Part shown: positions 9,027 to 17,935 of the stretch, piece by piece
How positions within the stretch are numbered: position 1 is the stretch's first letter
Layout of the letters: each line of letters starts with the position of its first letter
From: Streptomyces niger
GTDB taxonomy: Bacteria; Actinomycetota; Actinomycetes; Streptomycetales; Streptomycetaceae
NCBI RefSeq assembly: GCF_000718305.1
Contig: NZ_JOFQ01000038.1
Span: forward strand, 1-36,083
Length of the DNA: 36,083 nucleotides
Direction of reading: 5' to 3'
The notes under the pieces: generated by a model
Seen by the model: the letters and a program-made list of their open reading frames with translations, nothing else
Databases searched by the model: none
Told to the model about the DNA's origin: nothing
Translations under genes and position numbers: made by a program

Positions 9027-9335
9027 TCAGCCGCCGAGCGCCCGTACGCCCGCCGTCACCACCACGGCGACCGCAATGACCATCAGGAACGGTGCGCGCA
9101 GCACCAGGGCGAGGGCCGCCGCGCCGACGCCCGCCAGCTTGGCGTCCACCACGAGGTGCTGCCCCTCGCTGAGGGTCTGCTGCGCGGTGAGAGCGGCCAG
9201 CAGGACCACCGGCAGCAGGGCGGCGAGCCGCCTGACGAGAGGGCGCTCCAGTACGCCTGCGGGTACCAGGAGGCCCGCGTACTTGAGCAGGTAGCAGCCG
9301 ACGGTGGTGACGCCGATCGCGATCCAGGTGTTCAC
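9027..9335 (-). CDS. azlD: AzlD family branched-chain amino-acid exporter subunit
   Basis: This 102-residue small subunit of an AzlCD-type two-component exporter has the usual AzlD length and about four hydrophobic segments (TWIAIGVTTVGCYLLKYAGLL, LAALLPVVLLAALTA, GVGAAALALVLRAPFLMVIAVAVVV). AzlC and AzlD form a membrane complex exporting branched-chain or other hydrophobic amino acids. The start overlaps the azlC stop by 4 bases (ATGA), indicating coupled translation. It converges with the MFS gene across 103 bases containing two copies of CATGGGCCG(G/C)GCG and no clear terminator. Confidence 0.9.
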   Translation of the reverse strand: MNTWIAIGVTTVGCYLLKYAGLLVPAGVLERPLVRRLAALLPVVLLAALTAQQTLSEGQHLVVDAKLAGVGAAALALVLRAPFLMVIAVAVVVTAGVRALGG

Positions 9336-10105
9336 CGGCTCTCCTCCCGTGCGGTCGAGGCCTTACGGGAGCGGGCGCCCCGGGCCATCAGTACGGCGGG
9401 TGCGGCCAGTGCGGAGACCAGGACCGGTACTCCGGCGGGCAGCACGGGGAACGTGCCGAGCATGAGGACGACGGCGAGCCCGGCGGCGGCGCGCTCCACG
9501 GTGGTCTTGAGCATGGGGCCGAGCAGCGCCAGGAAAGCGGCGGGCCCGGCGGCGTCCAGGCCCCACGCGTCGGTGTCGCCGAGCGCCTCGGCACCCAGCG
9601 CGCCGGCCAGTGTGGTGAGGTTCCACAGGACGTAGAGCGAGAGCCCGGTGACGGTGAAGCCGAGGCGGGCGCTGCGCCGGTCGGGTTGGGCGAAGGTGAC
9701 GGCGGAGGTCTCATCGATGATCCAGTGGGCGGCGAACGGCTTCACCACGGCCCGATAGCCGAGCACCCCGGAGAGCCGCAGTCCGTAGAAGGAGTTCCGG
9801 ACGCCCAGGAAGAACGCGCCGGCCGCGGCGGCGAACGGATTGCCCCCCGCCCCCAGGGCACCGACCAGCGCGAACTGCGAGGCGCCGGTGAACACGAAGA
9901 GGCTGAGCAGGCAGCTCTGCAGCACGCTCAGGCCCGCGCCCGCCGAGGTGACCCCGAAGGCGAAGCCGGAGAGCCCGACGGCGACGCCGACACCGAGTGC
10001 GTCCCTGATGACGGCGGCATCCGACTTGCCCGGTGACGCCTCCGAGGGGACGCGCTGCGGGCCGGGTATCCCGTGCGATGTGGTCTGTTCGATCTGTTCA
10101 GGCAC
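9332..10105 (-). CDS. azlC: AzlC family branched-chain amino-acid exporter subunit
   Basis: This 257-residue large subunit of an AzlCD exporter has a polar N-terminus of about 30 residues followed by the AzlC core: a glycine-rich first helix (GLSGFAFGVTSAGAGLSVLQSCLLSLFVFTGASQFA), the conserved RNSFYGLRLSG loop, and IIDETSA. The GTG start at 10103-10105 lies 9 bases after the AraC-type regulator stop codon. A -10-like TAGCGT that includes that stop codon stands exactly 6 bases upstream of the GTG, so azlC may have its own leaderless promoter besides read-through. AzlD follows with a 4-base overlap. Confidence 0.9.
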   Translation of the reverse strand: MPEQIEQTTSHGIPGPQRVPSEASPGKSDAAVIRDALGVGVAVGLSGFAFGVTSAGAGLSVLQSCLLSLFVFTGASQFALVGALGAGGNPFAAAAGAFFLGVRNSFYGLRLSGVLGYRAVVKPFAAHWIIDETSAVTFAQPDRRSARLGFTVTGLSLYVLWNLTTLAGALGAEALGDTDAWGLDAAGPAAFLALLGPMLKTTVERAAAGLAVVLMLGTFPVLPAGVPVLVSALAAPAVLMARGARSRKASTAREESR

Positions 10106-10114
10106 GTCGTCACG

Positions 10115-11041
10115 CTAGGCGGGGCGGGCTCCGGGGTCTTGTACGTTCTTGCGGCCGGCCCCGGCGGCCGGTCCGCGCTCCCGCCGATACGCGCCGGGCG
10201 GCACCCCGACGATTTTGGTGAAGTGCCGGTTCAGGTGCGGCTGGTCCGTGAAGCCGACCGCGGCAGCGGCCTCGGCGGGCATGCTGCCGCTCTCCAGAAG
10301 TCTCCGTGCCCGGCGTATCCGGAGGTCGGTCAGCCAGGTGTGCGGCGGCATGCCGTACGCGTCCTTGAAGGCGCGCAGCAACGCGAAGGGGCTCGTCTCC
10401 AGCTGCGCGGCGAGCTCTTCCAGGGTGGGCGGCTCGGCCAGCCGCTCCTGCAAGATGTCGCGGGCGCGGGCGGCCCGCAGGGCGCCGGCCGTGCGCGGCG
10501 TACGTGTCGGCAGGGAGCCGCCGTGCGCGTGCAGCAGCCGGGCCACGATGATGCGCAGCACGCTGTCGGCGGCCAGCGCGTTGCCCTCCTCCGCCGCCCG
10601 GTGCACCTCGTGGATGAGGCGAGCCGTGTGCACGTCCATCACGGAGGTCTGCGTGAATCCGGGGGTACCGCGGAGCGTGGTGGTCTCCGCGGCGATGCCG
10701 GCCACGAGCTCGGCGGAGGTGTAGAGCGTGGAGTACGTCCAGCCCTCGTCGACGCCGGCCCGCGCGGTGTGCGGCACCTCCGGGTTGATCATGACGACGC
10801 TGCCGTGGCCGGCCCGTACCGTCCCCTCCGGCAGGCCCACCTCCTCGATGCCGCCGCTGACCGCGCCCAGTACGAACCCGTCGTGGCTGTGGCGGGGGAA
10901 GGTGTGGCGGACGTACCGGGCGCGCAGCAGGTCGAGGCCGGGCAACCCGGCGTGCCGCCAGTGCCGCGCCCACTCGCCGGACGCGCGCCCGCCGGTCCCC
11001 CCGCTCCCCCGGCCCGCCGCCGGCCCGCCGCCGCTGTCCAT
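10115..11041 (-). CDS. AraC-family transcriptional regulator
   Basis: This 308-residue regulator has an N-terminal cupin-type AraC ligand-binding domain (RYVRHTFPRHSHDGFVLGAVSGG, then GSVVMINPEVPHTARAG) and a C-terminal double helix-turn-helix at about residues 195-295 (LEELAAQLETSPFALLRAFKDAYGMPPHTWL; AAAAVGFTDQPHLNRHFTKIVGVPPGAYRRE). It lies directly upstream of azlCD on the same strand and very probably controls that exporter in response to an amino acid or analogue. The ATG at 11039-11041 has a -10-like CAGAAT 6 bases upstream. The first 25 residues are Gly-rich and poorly conserved. Confidence 0.88.
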   Translation of the reverse strand: MDSGGGPAAGRGSGGTGGRASGEWARHWRHAGLPGLDLLRARYVRHTFPRHSHDGFVLGAVSGGIEEVGLPEGTVRAGHGSVVMINPEVPHTARAGVDEGWTYSTLYTSAELVAGIAAETTTLRGTPGFTQTSVMDVHTARLIHEVHRAAEEGNALAADSVLRIIVARLLHAHGGSLPTRTPRTAGALRAARARDILQERLAEPPTLEELAAQLETSPFALLRAFKDAYGMPPHTWLTDLRIRRARRLLESGSMPAEAAAAVGFTDQPHLNRHFTKIVGVPPGAYRRERGPAAGAGRKNVQDPGARPA

Positions 11042-11142
11042 GCACCCATTCTGCGTCCGGCGCGCCGTCGCTGACCTGGGCGTCCACGGTCCGGACCGCT
11101 CGTCGGCGAACCGTTGTCAGTGGTCCGAGGCACGATGGGGTC

Positions 11143-14100
11143 ATGGCGAGGACCGCGCTCGATTCGTTCTCCCCCGCGACCAGAGGCTGGTTCACGGGGG
11201 CCTTCCACGCGCCCACGGCGGCCCAGGACGGCGCCTGGCGCGCCATCGGCGAGGGCTCCGACGTCCTGGTCGTCGCGCCGACCGGCTCCGGCAAGACCCT
11301 CGCCGCGTTCCTCGCCTCGCTGGACTCCCTCGCGAGCACGCCGCCGCCCGCCGAGCCCAAGAAGCGTTGCCGGGTGCTGTACGTCTCGCCGCTCAAGGCC
11401 CTCGCGGTCGACGTCGAGCGGAATCTGCGCTCTCCGCTGACCGGCATCCGCCAGGAGTCGGTGCGGCTCGGACTGCCCGAGCCGGACATCCGGGTCGGCA
11501 TCCGCTCCGGTGACACCCCGGCGGCCGAGCGCCGCTCGATCGCCAACCGCCCGCCGGACATCCTGATCACCACTCCCGAGTCGCTGTTCCTGATGCTGAC
11601 CTCCCAGGCACGGGACGCGCTGGCGGGCGTGGAGACGGTGATCCTGGACGAGGTGCACGCCGTCGCCGGGACGAAGCGCGGCGCGCATCTGGCGCTGTCC
11701 CTGGAGCGGCTGGACGAGCTGCTGCCCCGCCCGGCCCGCCGCATCGGCCTGTCGGCGACGGTCCGGCCCGTGGAGGAGGTCGCGCGCTATCTGTCGCCGC
11801 GCCGCCGGGTGGAGATCGTGCAGCCGGCCTCGGGCAAGGAGTTCGACCTCTCGGTCGTGGTGCCCGTCGAGGACCTCGGGGAGCTGGGCGGCTCGCCCGT
11901 GAAGGAGACCGGGCCCGACGGCGGCGACTCGGGCGGCGACAAGCCGTCCATCTGGCCGCACGTCGAGGAGCGCATCGCCGACCTCGTACAGGCACATCGT
12001 TCGACGATCGTCTTCGCGAACTCCCGGCGCCTCGCGGAGCGGCTGTGCAACCGCCTGAACGAGATCGCGTACGAGCGCGCCACGGGTGAGCCGCTGCCCG
12101 AGGACCACTCCCCCGCCGAGCTGATGGCCCAGTCCGGCGGCGCCAAGGGCGCGCCGTCCCTGCTGGCCAGGGCGCACCACGGCTCGGTGTCCAAGGAGCA
12201 GCGCGCACAGGTCGAGGAGGACCTGAAGGCGGGCCGGCTGCCGGCCGTCGTGGCCACCTCCAGCCTGGAGCTGGGCATCGACATGGGCGCGGTGGACCTG
12301 GTGATCCAGGTGGAGTCGCCGCCGTCGGTCGCCTCCGGGCTGCAGCGGGTGGGCCGCGCGGGCCATCAGGTGGGCGCGGTGTCCACGGGCGTGGTCTTCC
12401 CTAAGTACCGCGGCGACCTGGTGCAGGCGGCGGTGGTCACGGAGCGGATGCGCGAGGGGGCCATCGAGGCGCTGCGCGTCCCGGCCAATCCGCTGGACGT
12501 ACTGGCCCAGCAGCTCGTCGCGATGGTGTCGATGGACGCCTGGGACGTCGAGGAGCTGCTGGCGGTGGTGCGGCGGGCCGCGCCGTTCGCGGGGCTCCCG
12601 GAGTCGGCGTACACCGGAGTGCTGGACATGCTGGCCGGCCGGTACCCCTCAGACGCCTTCGCGGAGCTGCGGCCGCGCATCGTGTGGGACCGGGTGGCGA
12701 ACAGCGTCACGGGGCGGCCGGGCGCCCAGCGGCTGGCCGTCACCTCCGGCGGCACGATCCCCGACCGCGGCCTCTTCGGCGTGTTCCTGGCCGGCGCCGA
12801 TCCGAAAAAGGGCGGCGGCCGCGTCGGGGAGCTCGACGAGGAGATGGTGTACGAGTCGCGCGTCGGCGACGTCTTCACGCTCGGCACGACCTCCTGGCGC
12901 ATCGAGGACATCACCCGGGACCGCGTACTGGTCTCGCCCGCCCCCGGTGTGCCCGGCCGGCTGCCCTTCTGGAAGGGCGACCAGCTCGGCCGCCCGCTCG
13001 AACTGGGCCGCGCGCTCGGCGCGTTCCTCCGGGAGGTCGGCGCGCTGGAGCCCGAAGCGGCCCGCAGCCGGCTGTCCGCCGCCGGGCTGGACGACTGGGC
13101 GGCGGGCAACGTCCTGAGCTACCTCACGGAGCAGCGCGAGGCCTGCGGCCACGTCCCCGACGACCGCACCATCGTGGTCGAGCGCTTCCGGGACGAGCTG
13201 GGCGACTGGCGGGTGGTGGTGCACTCGCCGTTCGGCGCGCAGGTGCACGCCCCTTGGGCGCTGGCGCTCGGCGCCCGGCTCACCGAGCGGTACGGCATGG
13301 ACGCCCAGGTGATGCACGCCGACGACGGCATCGTGCTGCGACTGCCGGACGCCGACCTGATGGGCCTGGACCTGCTGGACAGCGACCCGGACGCGGCGGG
13401 CGCGGAGTTCGACCCCGACCAGTCGCCGGTGGGCGCCGCCGACGTCGTCTTCGACAAGGGCGAGGTCGACCAGGTGGTGACCGACCAGGTGGGCAGCTCG
13501 GCGCTGTTCGCCGCGCGCTTCCGGGAGTGCGCGGCCCGCGCCCTGCTGCTGCCGCGGCGCAATCCGGGCAAGCGCATGCCCCTGTGGCAGCAGCGCCAGC
13601 GCGCCGCGCAACTGCTCCAGGTGGCGAGCGAGTTCGGGTCCTTTCCGATCGTCCTCGAAGCCATCCGCGAGTGCCTGCAGGACGTGTTCGACGTGCCCGG
13701 TCTGACCGAGCTCATGGGGGACATCGAGTCGCGCCGCGTCCGGCTGGTCGAGGTGACCACCCAGGAGCCCTCGCCGTTCGCCCGGTCCCTCCTCTTCGGG
13801 TACGTCGCGCAGTTCCTGTACGAGGGCGACTCCCCGCTCGCCGAACGCCGCGCGGCCGCGCTCTCCCTGGACTCCCGGCTGCTGGCCGAGCTGCTGGGCC
13901 AGGCCGACCTGCGCGAGCTGCTGGACCCGGAGGTCCTTACCGACCTGGAGCGCGAGCTCCAGTGGCTGACCGACGACCGCAAGATCAGGGATGCCGAGGG
14001 CCTCGCCGACGTACTGCGCCTCCTCGGCCCGCTGACCGGCGCCGAGCTGGTCGAGCGCGGCGCCGACCCCGGGTGGGCGGAGGAGCTGGCGGCCGCCCGC

Positions 14101-15843
14101 CGGGCCATCCGGGTGCGCATCGCGGGGGCCGACCACTGGGCTGCGGTCGAGGACGCCGGGCGGCTCCGGGACGCCCTGGGCACGGCGCTCCCCGTCGGGG
14201 TCCCCGAGTCCTTCACGGAACCGGTCAAGGACCCGCTGGGCGACCTGCTGTCCCGGTACGCGCGCACCCACGGCCCGTTCACCTCCGAGCAGGCCGCCGC
14301 CCGCTTCGGCCTCGGCACGGCCGTCACCGACGGGGCGCTGCACCGTCTCGCCGGGGCCGGCCGGGTCGTCCAGGGCGAGTTCGCGCCGGCCGGGGTGCAC
14401 CAGGAATGGTGCGACGCGCAGGTGCTGCGGCGACTGCGGCGCCGGTCGCTGGCCGCGCTGCGGCACGAACTGGAACCGGTGCCGCCACCCGCGCTCGCCG
14501 CCTTCCTGCCGCAGTGGCAGAGCGTCGGCGCTCAGGGGCTGCGCGGCATCGACGGGCTCCTGCGCGCCGTGGAGCAGCTGCAGGGCGCGCCGGTGCCGGC
14601 CTCGGCCCTGGAGCGGCTCGTCCTGCCCTCCCGGGTGTCGGGCTACTCCCCCGCCCTGCTGGACGAACTGACCTCCATGGGCGAGGTCCTGTGGGCCGGC
14701 GCCGGCGCGCTGCCCGGCAAGGACGGCTGGGTCGCCCTGTACCCGGCCGACACCGCGCCGCTCCTCCTGCCGCAGCCGCACCCCTTCGAGGTGACACCGC
14801 TGCACCAGTCGGTGCTGGACGCCCTCGCGCCCGGGTACGGCCTGTTCTTCCGGCAGATCGCGGACCAGGTGCGCGCCACGACGCATCCCGAGGTCACCGA
14901 TCCGCAACTGGCCGACGCGCTCTGGGACCTGGCCTGGTCCGGGCGGTTGACCAACGACACCCTCGCGCCGCTGCGCGCGCTGCTCGGCTCGGGCCGTACG
15001 GCGGGCGCCACGGCGCACCGCGCCCGCCGGGCCACGCCGCGCGGCCGGTACGGCAGCCTCACCGCCGCCACCGGCCGGACGGGTCGCCCCACCGCCTCCC
15101 GGTCCGGCCCGCCGACGGTCGCCGGCCGCTGGTCGCTGCTGCCCGCCCTGGAGCCGGAGCCCACCCACCGTGCGCACGCCCTGGCCCACACCCTCCTGGA
15201 CCGGCACGGCATCGTCACCCGCGGCGCGGTGGCCGCCGAGGGGGTCGAGGGCGGCTTCTCCGCCGCGTACCGGGTGCTCTCCGCCTTCGAGGAGACCGGC
15301 CAGGCCCGCCGCGGGTACGTCGTGGAGGGGCTCGGCGCGGCCCAGTTCGCGATGGACGGCGCGGTGGACCGACTGCGCGCGGTCAGTACGAGCCGGGACC
15401 GTACGGCCGAGGAGACCGCGCCCGGCGGCTCCTGGCAGCCCGCGGCGCCGGCCCGCAGCGGTGGCACCCCGCGCGCCGTCGTGCTGGCCGCCGCCGACCC
15501 GGCCAACGCGTACGGCGCGGCGCTGCCCTGGCCCGAGCCGCCCGAAGGCTCGTCCCACAAGCCCGGCCGCAAGGCGGGATCGCTGGTCGTCGTGGTCGAC
15601 GGCGAGCTGGCGGTCTACATGGAGCGCGGCGGCAAGACACTGCTGGCCTGGCAGGCCGAGGAAGGCGGCACCCGGGTGCGGCTCGCCCTGGAGGCGCTGG
15701 CGGCAGCGGTGCGCAACGGCTTCGTGGGCGCGCTGACCGTCGAGCGGATCAACGGCTCCTCCGCCCTCACCTCGCCGTTGGCCGCCGAGCTGGAGCACGC
15801 GGGCTTCCACGCGACACCGAGGGGGCTGCGACTGCGGACATGA
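11143..15843 (+). CDS. lhr: ATP-dependent helicase Lhr
   Basis: This 1566-residue superfamily 2 DNA helicase is close in size to the E. coli and mycobacterial Lhr proteins. Residues 45-52 are Walker A (APTGSGKT), 169-172 the DEVH box, followed by LSATVRP (motif III), TIVFANSRRLAERL (motif IV) and VATSSLELGIDMGAVDLVIQVESPPSVASGLQRVGRAGH (motifs V-VI). The Lhr winged-helix and beta-barrel core and the long C-terminal domain follow. The Thr/Arg-rich stretch at about residues 1285-1325 looks like a flexible linker. Lhr translocates 3' to 5' on ssDNA, unwinds RNA:DNA hybrids and acts in repair of interstrand and alkylation damage. A -10-like CACGAT lies 6 bases before the ATG. The nei-type glycosylase gene follows 82 bases downstream. 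Confidence 0.97.
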   Translation: MARTALDSFSPATRGWFTGAFHAPTAAQDGAWRAIGEGSDVLVVAPTGSGKTLAAFLASLDSLASTPPPAEPKKRCRVLYVSPLKALAVDVERNLRSPLTGIRQESVRLGLPEPDIRVGIRSGDTPAAERRSIANRPPDILITTPESLFLMLTSQARDALAGVETVILDEVHAVAGTKRGAHLALSLERLDELLPRPARRIGLSATVRPVEEVARYLSPRRRVEIVQPASGKEFDLSVVVPVEDLGELGGSPVKETGPDGGDSGGDKPSIWPHVEERIADLVQAHRSTIVFANSRRLAERLCNRLNEIAYERATGEPLPEDHSPAELMAQSGGAKGAPSLLARAHHGSVSKEQRAQVEEDLKAGRLPAVVATSSLELGIDMGAVDLVIQVESPPSVASGLQRVGRAGHQVGAVSTGVVFPKYRGDLVQAAVVTERMREGAIEALRVPANPLDVLAQQLVAMVSMDAWDVEELLAVVRRAAPFAGLPESAYTGVLDMLAGRYPSDAFAELRPRIVWDRVANSVTGRPGAQRLAVTSGGTIPDRGLFGVFLAGADPKKGGGRVGELDEEMVYESRVGDVFTLGTTSWRIEDITRDRVLVSPAPGVPGRLPFWKGDQLGRPLELGRALGAFLREVGALEPEAARSRLSAAGLDDWAAGNVLSYLTEQREACGHVPDDRTIVVERFRDELGDWRVVVHSPFGAQVHAPWALALGARLTERYGMDAQVMHADDGIVLRLPDADLMGLDLLDSDPDAAGAEFDPDQSPVGAADVVFDKGEVDQVVTDQVGSSALFAARFRECAARALLLPRRNPGKRMPLWQQRQRAAQLLQVASEFGSFPIVLEAIRECLQDVFDVPGLTELMGDIESRRVRLVEVTTQEPSPFARSLLFGYVAQFLYEGDSPLAERRAAALSLDSRLLAELLGQADLRELLDPEVLTDLERELQWLTDDRKIRDAEGLADVLRLLGPLTGAELVERGADPGWAEELAAARRAIRVRIAGADHWAAVEDAGRLRDALGTALPVGVPESFTEPVKDPLGDLLSRYARTHGPFTSEQAAARFGLGTAVTDGALHRLAGAGRVVQGEFAPAGVHQEWCDAQVLRRLRRRSLAALRHELEPVPPPALAAFLPQWQSVGAQGLRGIDGLLRAVEQLQGAPVPASALERLVLPSRVSGYSPALLDELTSMGEVLWAGAGALPGKDGWVALYPADTAPLLLPQPHPFEVTPLHQSVLDALAPGYGLFFRQIADQVRATTHPEVTDPQLADALWDLAWSGRLTNDTLAPLRALLGSGRTAGATAHRARRATPRGRYGSLTAATGRTGRPTASRSGPPTVAGRWSLLPALEPEPTHRAHALAHTLLDRHGIVTRGAVAAEGVEGGFSAAYRVLSAFEETGQARRGYVVEGLGAAQFAMDGAVDRLRAVSTSRDRTAEETAPGGSWQPAAPARSGGTPRAVVLAAADPANAYGAALPWPEPPEGSSHKPGRKAGSLVVVVDGELAVYMERGGKTLLAWQAEEGGTRVRLALEALAAAVRNGFVGALTVERINGSSALTSPLAAELEHAGFHATPRGLRLRT

Positions 15844-15895
15844 GCACGGGAGAGCGGACCGGCGTGGTCCGGCCCCGCGTCCTCCTACGGGCCGG

Positions 15896-15919
15896 GCACG
15901 GCATGATGCACGGCATGAT
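15896..15919. repeat. 12-bp direct repeat immediately upstream of nei
   Basis: GCACGGCATGAT occurs twice in tandem (15896-15907 and 15908-15919). The second copy supplies the CATGAT hexamer 6 bases before the nei start codon, a probable -10 element. The duplication therefore creates two potential -10 hexamers 12 bases apart. Confidence 0.6.
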
Positions 15920-15925
15920 GGAGCC

Positions 15926-16732
15926 ATGCCCGAAGGTGACACCGTCTGGCGGGCCGCCGCCGAGCTGCACAAGGCGCTGGGCGGACGGCTGCTGACCCGT
16001 ACGGACCTGCGCGTCCCCAAGCTGGCCACGACGGACCTCGCCGGGCGCTCCGTACTGGAAGTGGTGCCGCGCGGCAAACACCTGCTGACCCGTATCGAGG
16101 GCGGGCTCACGCTCCACTCGCATCTGCGGATGGACGGCGCCTGGCGGGTGTACGCGGCGGGCGAGCGCTGGCGCGGCGGACCGGACCACCAGATCCGCGC
16201 GGTGCTGGCCACGGCGGAACGCACCGCCGTCGGCTACCGCCTCCCCGTACTGGAATTGCTGCGCACCGCCGACGAGGAGAACGCCGTCGGCCATCTGGGG
16301 CCGGACCTGCTCGGGCCGGACTGGGACGCGGACGAGGCGCTGCGCCGGCTGCTGGCCGACCCGGACCGGGCGCTCGGGGAGGCGCTGCTGGACCAGCGCA
16401 ATCTGGCCGGCATCGGCAACGTCTTCAAATGCGAGCTGTGCTTCCTGCTGCGGGCTTCGCCCTGGCTGCCGGTGGGCGCGCTGCCGCGACCGGAGCGGGC
16501 GGTTTCGCTGGCGAAGCGGCTACTGGAGGCGAACAAGCGGCGCCCGGCGCGTACGACCACGCCGAGCGCGCGTCCGGACCGTCGCCTCTGGGTCTACGGG
16601 CGCGCCGACCGCCCCTGTATGCGATGCGGTACGTCGGTACGCGTGGCCGACCAGGGGCCCGCGCCGCAGGCCCGGGTGACCTACTGGTGCCCCCACTGCC
16701 AGCCGGAACCGGTCATCGAAGCGAGCAGCTGA
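15926..16732 (+). CDS. nei: Fpg/Nei-family DNA glycosylase (endonuclease VIII type)
   Basis: This bifunctional base-excision glycosylase/AP lyase removes oxidised bases. The 268-residue protein begins MPEGDTVWR; after Met removal Pro2 is the Schiff-base nucleophile and Glu3 the general acid, and GDTVWR is characteristic of the actinobacterial Nei2 group rather than MutM/Fpg (MPELPEVE). The H2TH region is ALLDQRNLAGIGNVFKCELCF at about residues 152-172. A C-terminal zinc finger has Cys231, Cys234, Cys255 and Cys258. It lies directly downstream of lhr on the same strand, a conserved pairing that suggests the glycosylase and helicase act in one repair pathway. The GGAG 2 bases from the ATG is too close to be a normal ribosome site. 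Confidence 0.93.
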   Translation: MPEGDTVWRAAAELHKALGGRLLTRTDLRVPKLATTDLAGRSVLEVVPRGKHLLTRIEGGLTLHSHLRMDGAWRVYAAGERWRGGPDHQIRAVLATAERTAVGYRLPVLELLRTADEENAVGHLGPDLLGPDWDADEALRRLLADPDRALGEALLDQRNLAGIGNVFKCELCFLLRASPWLPVGALPRPERAVSLAKRLLEANKRRPARTTTPSARPDRRLWVYGRADRPCMRCGTSVRVADQGPAPQARVTYWCPHCQPEPVIEASS

Positions 16733-16768
16733 CACGGCTCCCGAGGAACGGCGTCCCCGTGCGCGGCT

Positions 16769-17224
16769 TCAGGAATGGTCGGTACCGCCGCCCCAACGGC
16801 GGTACCGCCATGCCCTGACGAGCCGGTCCGTGACGGCGGTGGGGCCCGGAGTCCCCACGCAGCCACTGCGTCGGCGCCAGCCGCCCGCGCCGACGCGCCC
16901 GCCACCCGGGCGCGTCCGGCGCGGTACGCAGTGCACCGGCAGCAGGCTCAGACCCCAGCCGCCCGCGGCCATCGCACCTTCCACCACGCCCGCCCCCTCG
17001 GGCCAGAAGAGCAGTCGCAGCACGGCCCACCACCACAGCCCCCCGAGGAGGAACGCGGCGGCCCACCGGCCCGGCGCCGAGCGGAGCAGTTCCGCCGGGC
17101 CGTGGCCCGATGGCCCTATCAGGCCGCTGCCAGGCGCCCCCACCGTGCCGCGGCCCGGTATACCGGGCGCTCCTGTGCCCGCGCCCCGGACCGGGTGCCG
17201 GGAGAAGAAGCCGCGCCGTGCCAT
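16769..17224 (-). CDS. Small Trp-rich membrane protein, unknown function
   Basis: This 151-residue protein is not recognised from any family. The N-terminal third is rich in Gly, Pro and Arg (MARRGFFSRHPVRGAG...), followed by two probable membrane segments at about residues 63-80 (AAAFLLGGLWWWAVLRLLF) and 84-103. A Arg/Gly-rich tail ends WRYRRWGGGTDHS. The start at the ATG 17222-17224 is set by GGAGGAGG a few bases upstream; the open frame extends 11 codons further without a ribosome site. It converges with nei across 36 bases. Coding confidence rests on the ribosome site and hydrophobic pattern. Confidence 0.6.
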   Translation of the reverse strand: MARRGFFSRHPVRGAGTGAPGIPGRGTVGAPGSGLIGPSGHGPAELLRSAPGRWAAAFLLGGLWWWAVLRLLFWPEGAGVVEGAMAAGGWGLSLLPVHCVPRRTRPGGGRVGAGGWRRRSGCVGTPGPTAVTDRLVRAWRYRRWGGGTDHS

Positions 17225-17318
17225 GACTGCCTCCTCCGGTCGACGGTAGTCGGCCATGAAGGTGTGGCGGGAGGGCGCACTGGGGCACGAACGGCGCGTT
17301 CCGCAATGCGCGACACGC

Positions 17319-17392
17319 GGTCGGACGGAACCGGTCTCCGATCGGTCCGACCACGCTCAGAACCCGACAGTGGCCTTCGGGCCACGATCGGG
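17319..17392 (-). terminator. Two hairpins downstream of dps
   Basis: Downstream of the dps stop (on the minus strand) lies first a stem of CCCGA, a CA/GA internal mismatch, then GTGGCC closed by a TTCG tetraloop (17363-17392). A second 8-bp inverted repeat GGTCGGAC/GTCCGACC follows at 17319-17352. Neither has a T-run. They may terminate or stabilise the dps transcript. The remaining bases between 17225 and 17438 show no gene. Confidence 0.45.
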
Positions 17393-17438
17393 CTCAGGCA
17401 GGATGTGCCGGAATCGGTCAGCCCGCCGCTGTTGCGCC

Positions 17439-17909
17439 TCAGGCCGCCTCGGCCTGGAACATCCAGTGGTGCTTCTCGAGGTCGGCGGTCAGCCCGATGA
17501 GCAGGTCCTGGGTCACCGGGTCCGGCTCGTCGGTGACGGCGATACGTTCCCGCATCCGCTCGATGACCGCGCCCAGGGCCCGTACAAGGGTGCCCACCGC
17601 GTCGTTGTCCTTGATCCAGCCGGCCTCGACGGTGCCTGCGCCACTGGTCTTCGCGATCGTCTCGGCGCGGCCGTCGGGGTTCACGCCGATCGCGGAGGCA
17701 CGCTCGGCGACCGTGTCGGCATGGCCGCGGGCGCTCGCGACGACGTCGTCGAGCTGGAGGTGGACGGACCGGAAGCGCGGTCCGACGACGTTCCAGTGAA
17801 CCTGCTTGGCGATGAGCGACAGGTCGACGAGGTCGACCAGAGCGCCCTGGAGCGCGTCGCCGACCGTCTTACGGTCGCTCTCGGACAGCGTGCTGTTGAC
17901 GACAGGCAT
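17439..17909 (-). CDS. dps: Dps family DNA-binding ferritin-like protein
   Basis: Dps forms a 12-subunit shell that oxidises and stores iron and protects DNA under stress and stationary phase. The 156-residue protein has the complete inter-subunit ferroxidase set: H38 and H50 from one monomer, D54, and D65/E69 (HADTVAER). KQVHWNVVGP is the family signature. Neither tail is markedly basic. The start ATG 17907-17909 has GGGAG about 8 bases upstream; the open frame extends 66 codons further through the intergenic repeats and the clgR terminator. By position between nei and clgR it probably corresponds to the DpsC paralogue of S. coelicolor (inference). Confidence 0.92.
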   Translation of the reverse strand: MPVVNSTLSESDRKTVGDALQGALVDLVDLSLIAKQVHWNVVGPRFRSVHLQLDDVVASARGHADTVAERASAIGVNPDGRAETIAKTSGAGTVEAGWIKDNDAVGTLVRALGAVIERMRERIAVTDEPDPVTQDLLIGLTADLEKHHWMFQAEAA

Positions 17910-17935
17910 GCATTTACTCCCTGGTTCAGAGCGAA

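Noticed and set aside
12649..16224. 1191-codon open frame antisense to lhr and nei
   Set aside because: Lhr and Nei on the plus strand show complete family motifs. The antisense product is compositionally biased and spans the lhr-nei intergenic gap.
16713..17354. Longer minus-strand open frame overlapping the small membrane protein
   Set aside because: It is in another frame, lacks a ribosome site and reads through the nei 3' end; the frame starting after GGAGGAGG at 17224 is better supported.
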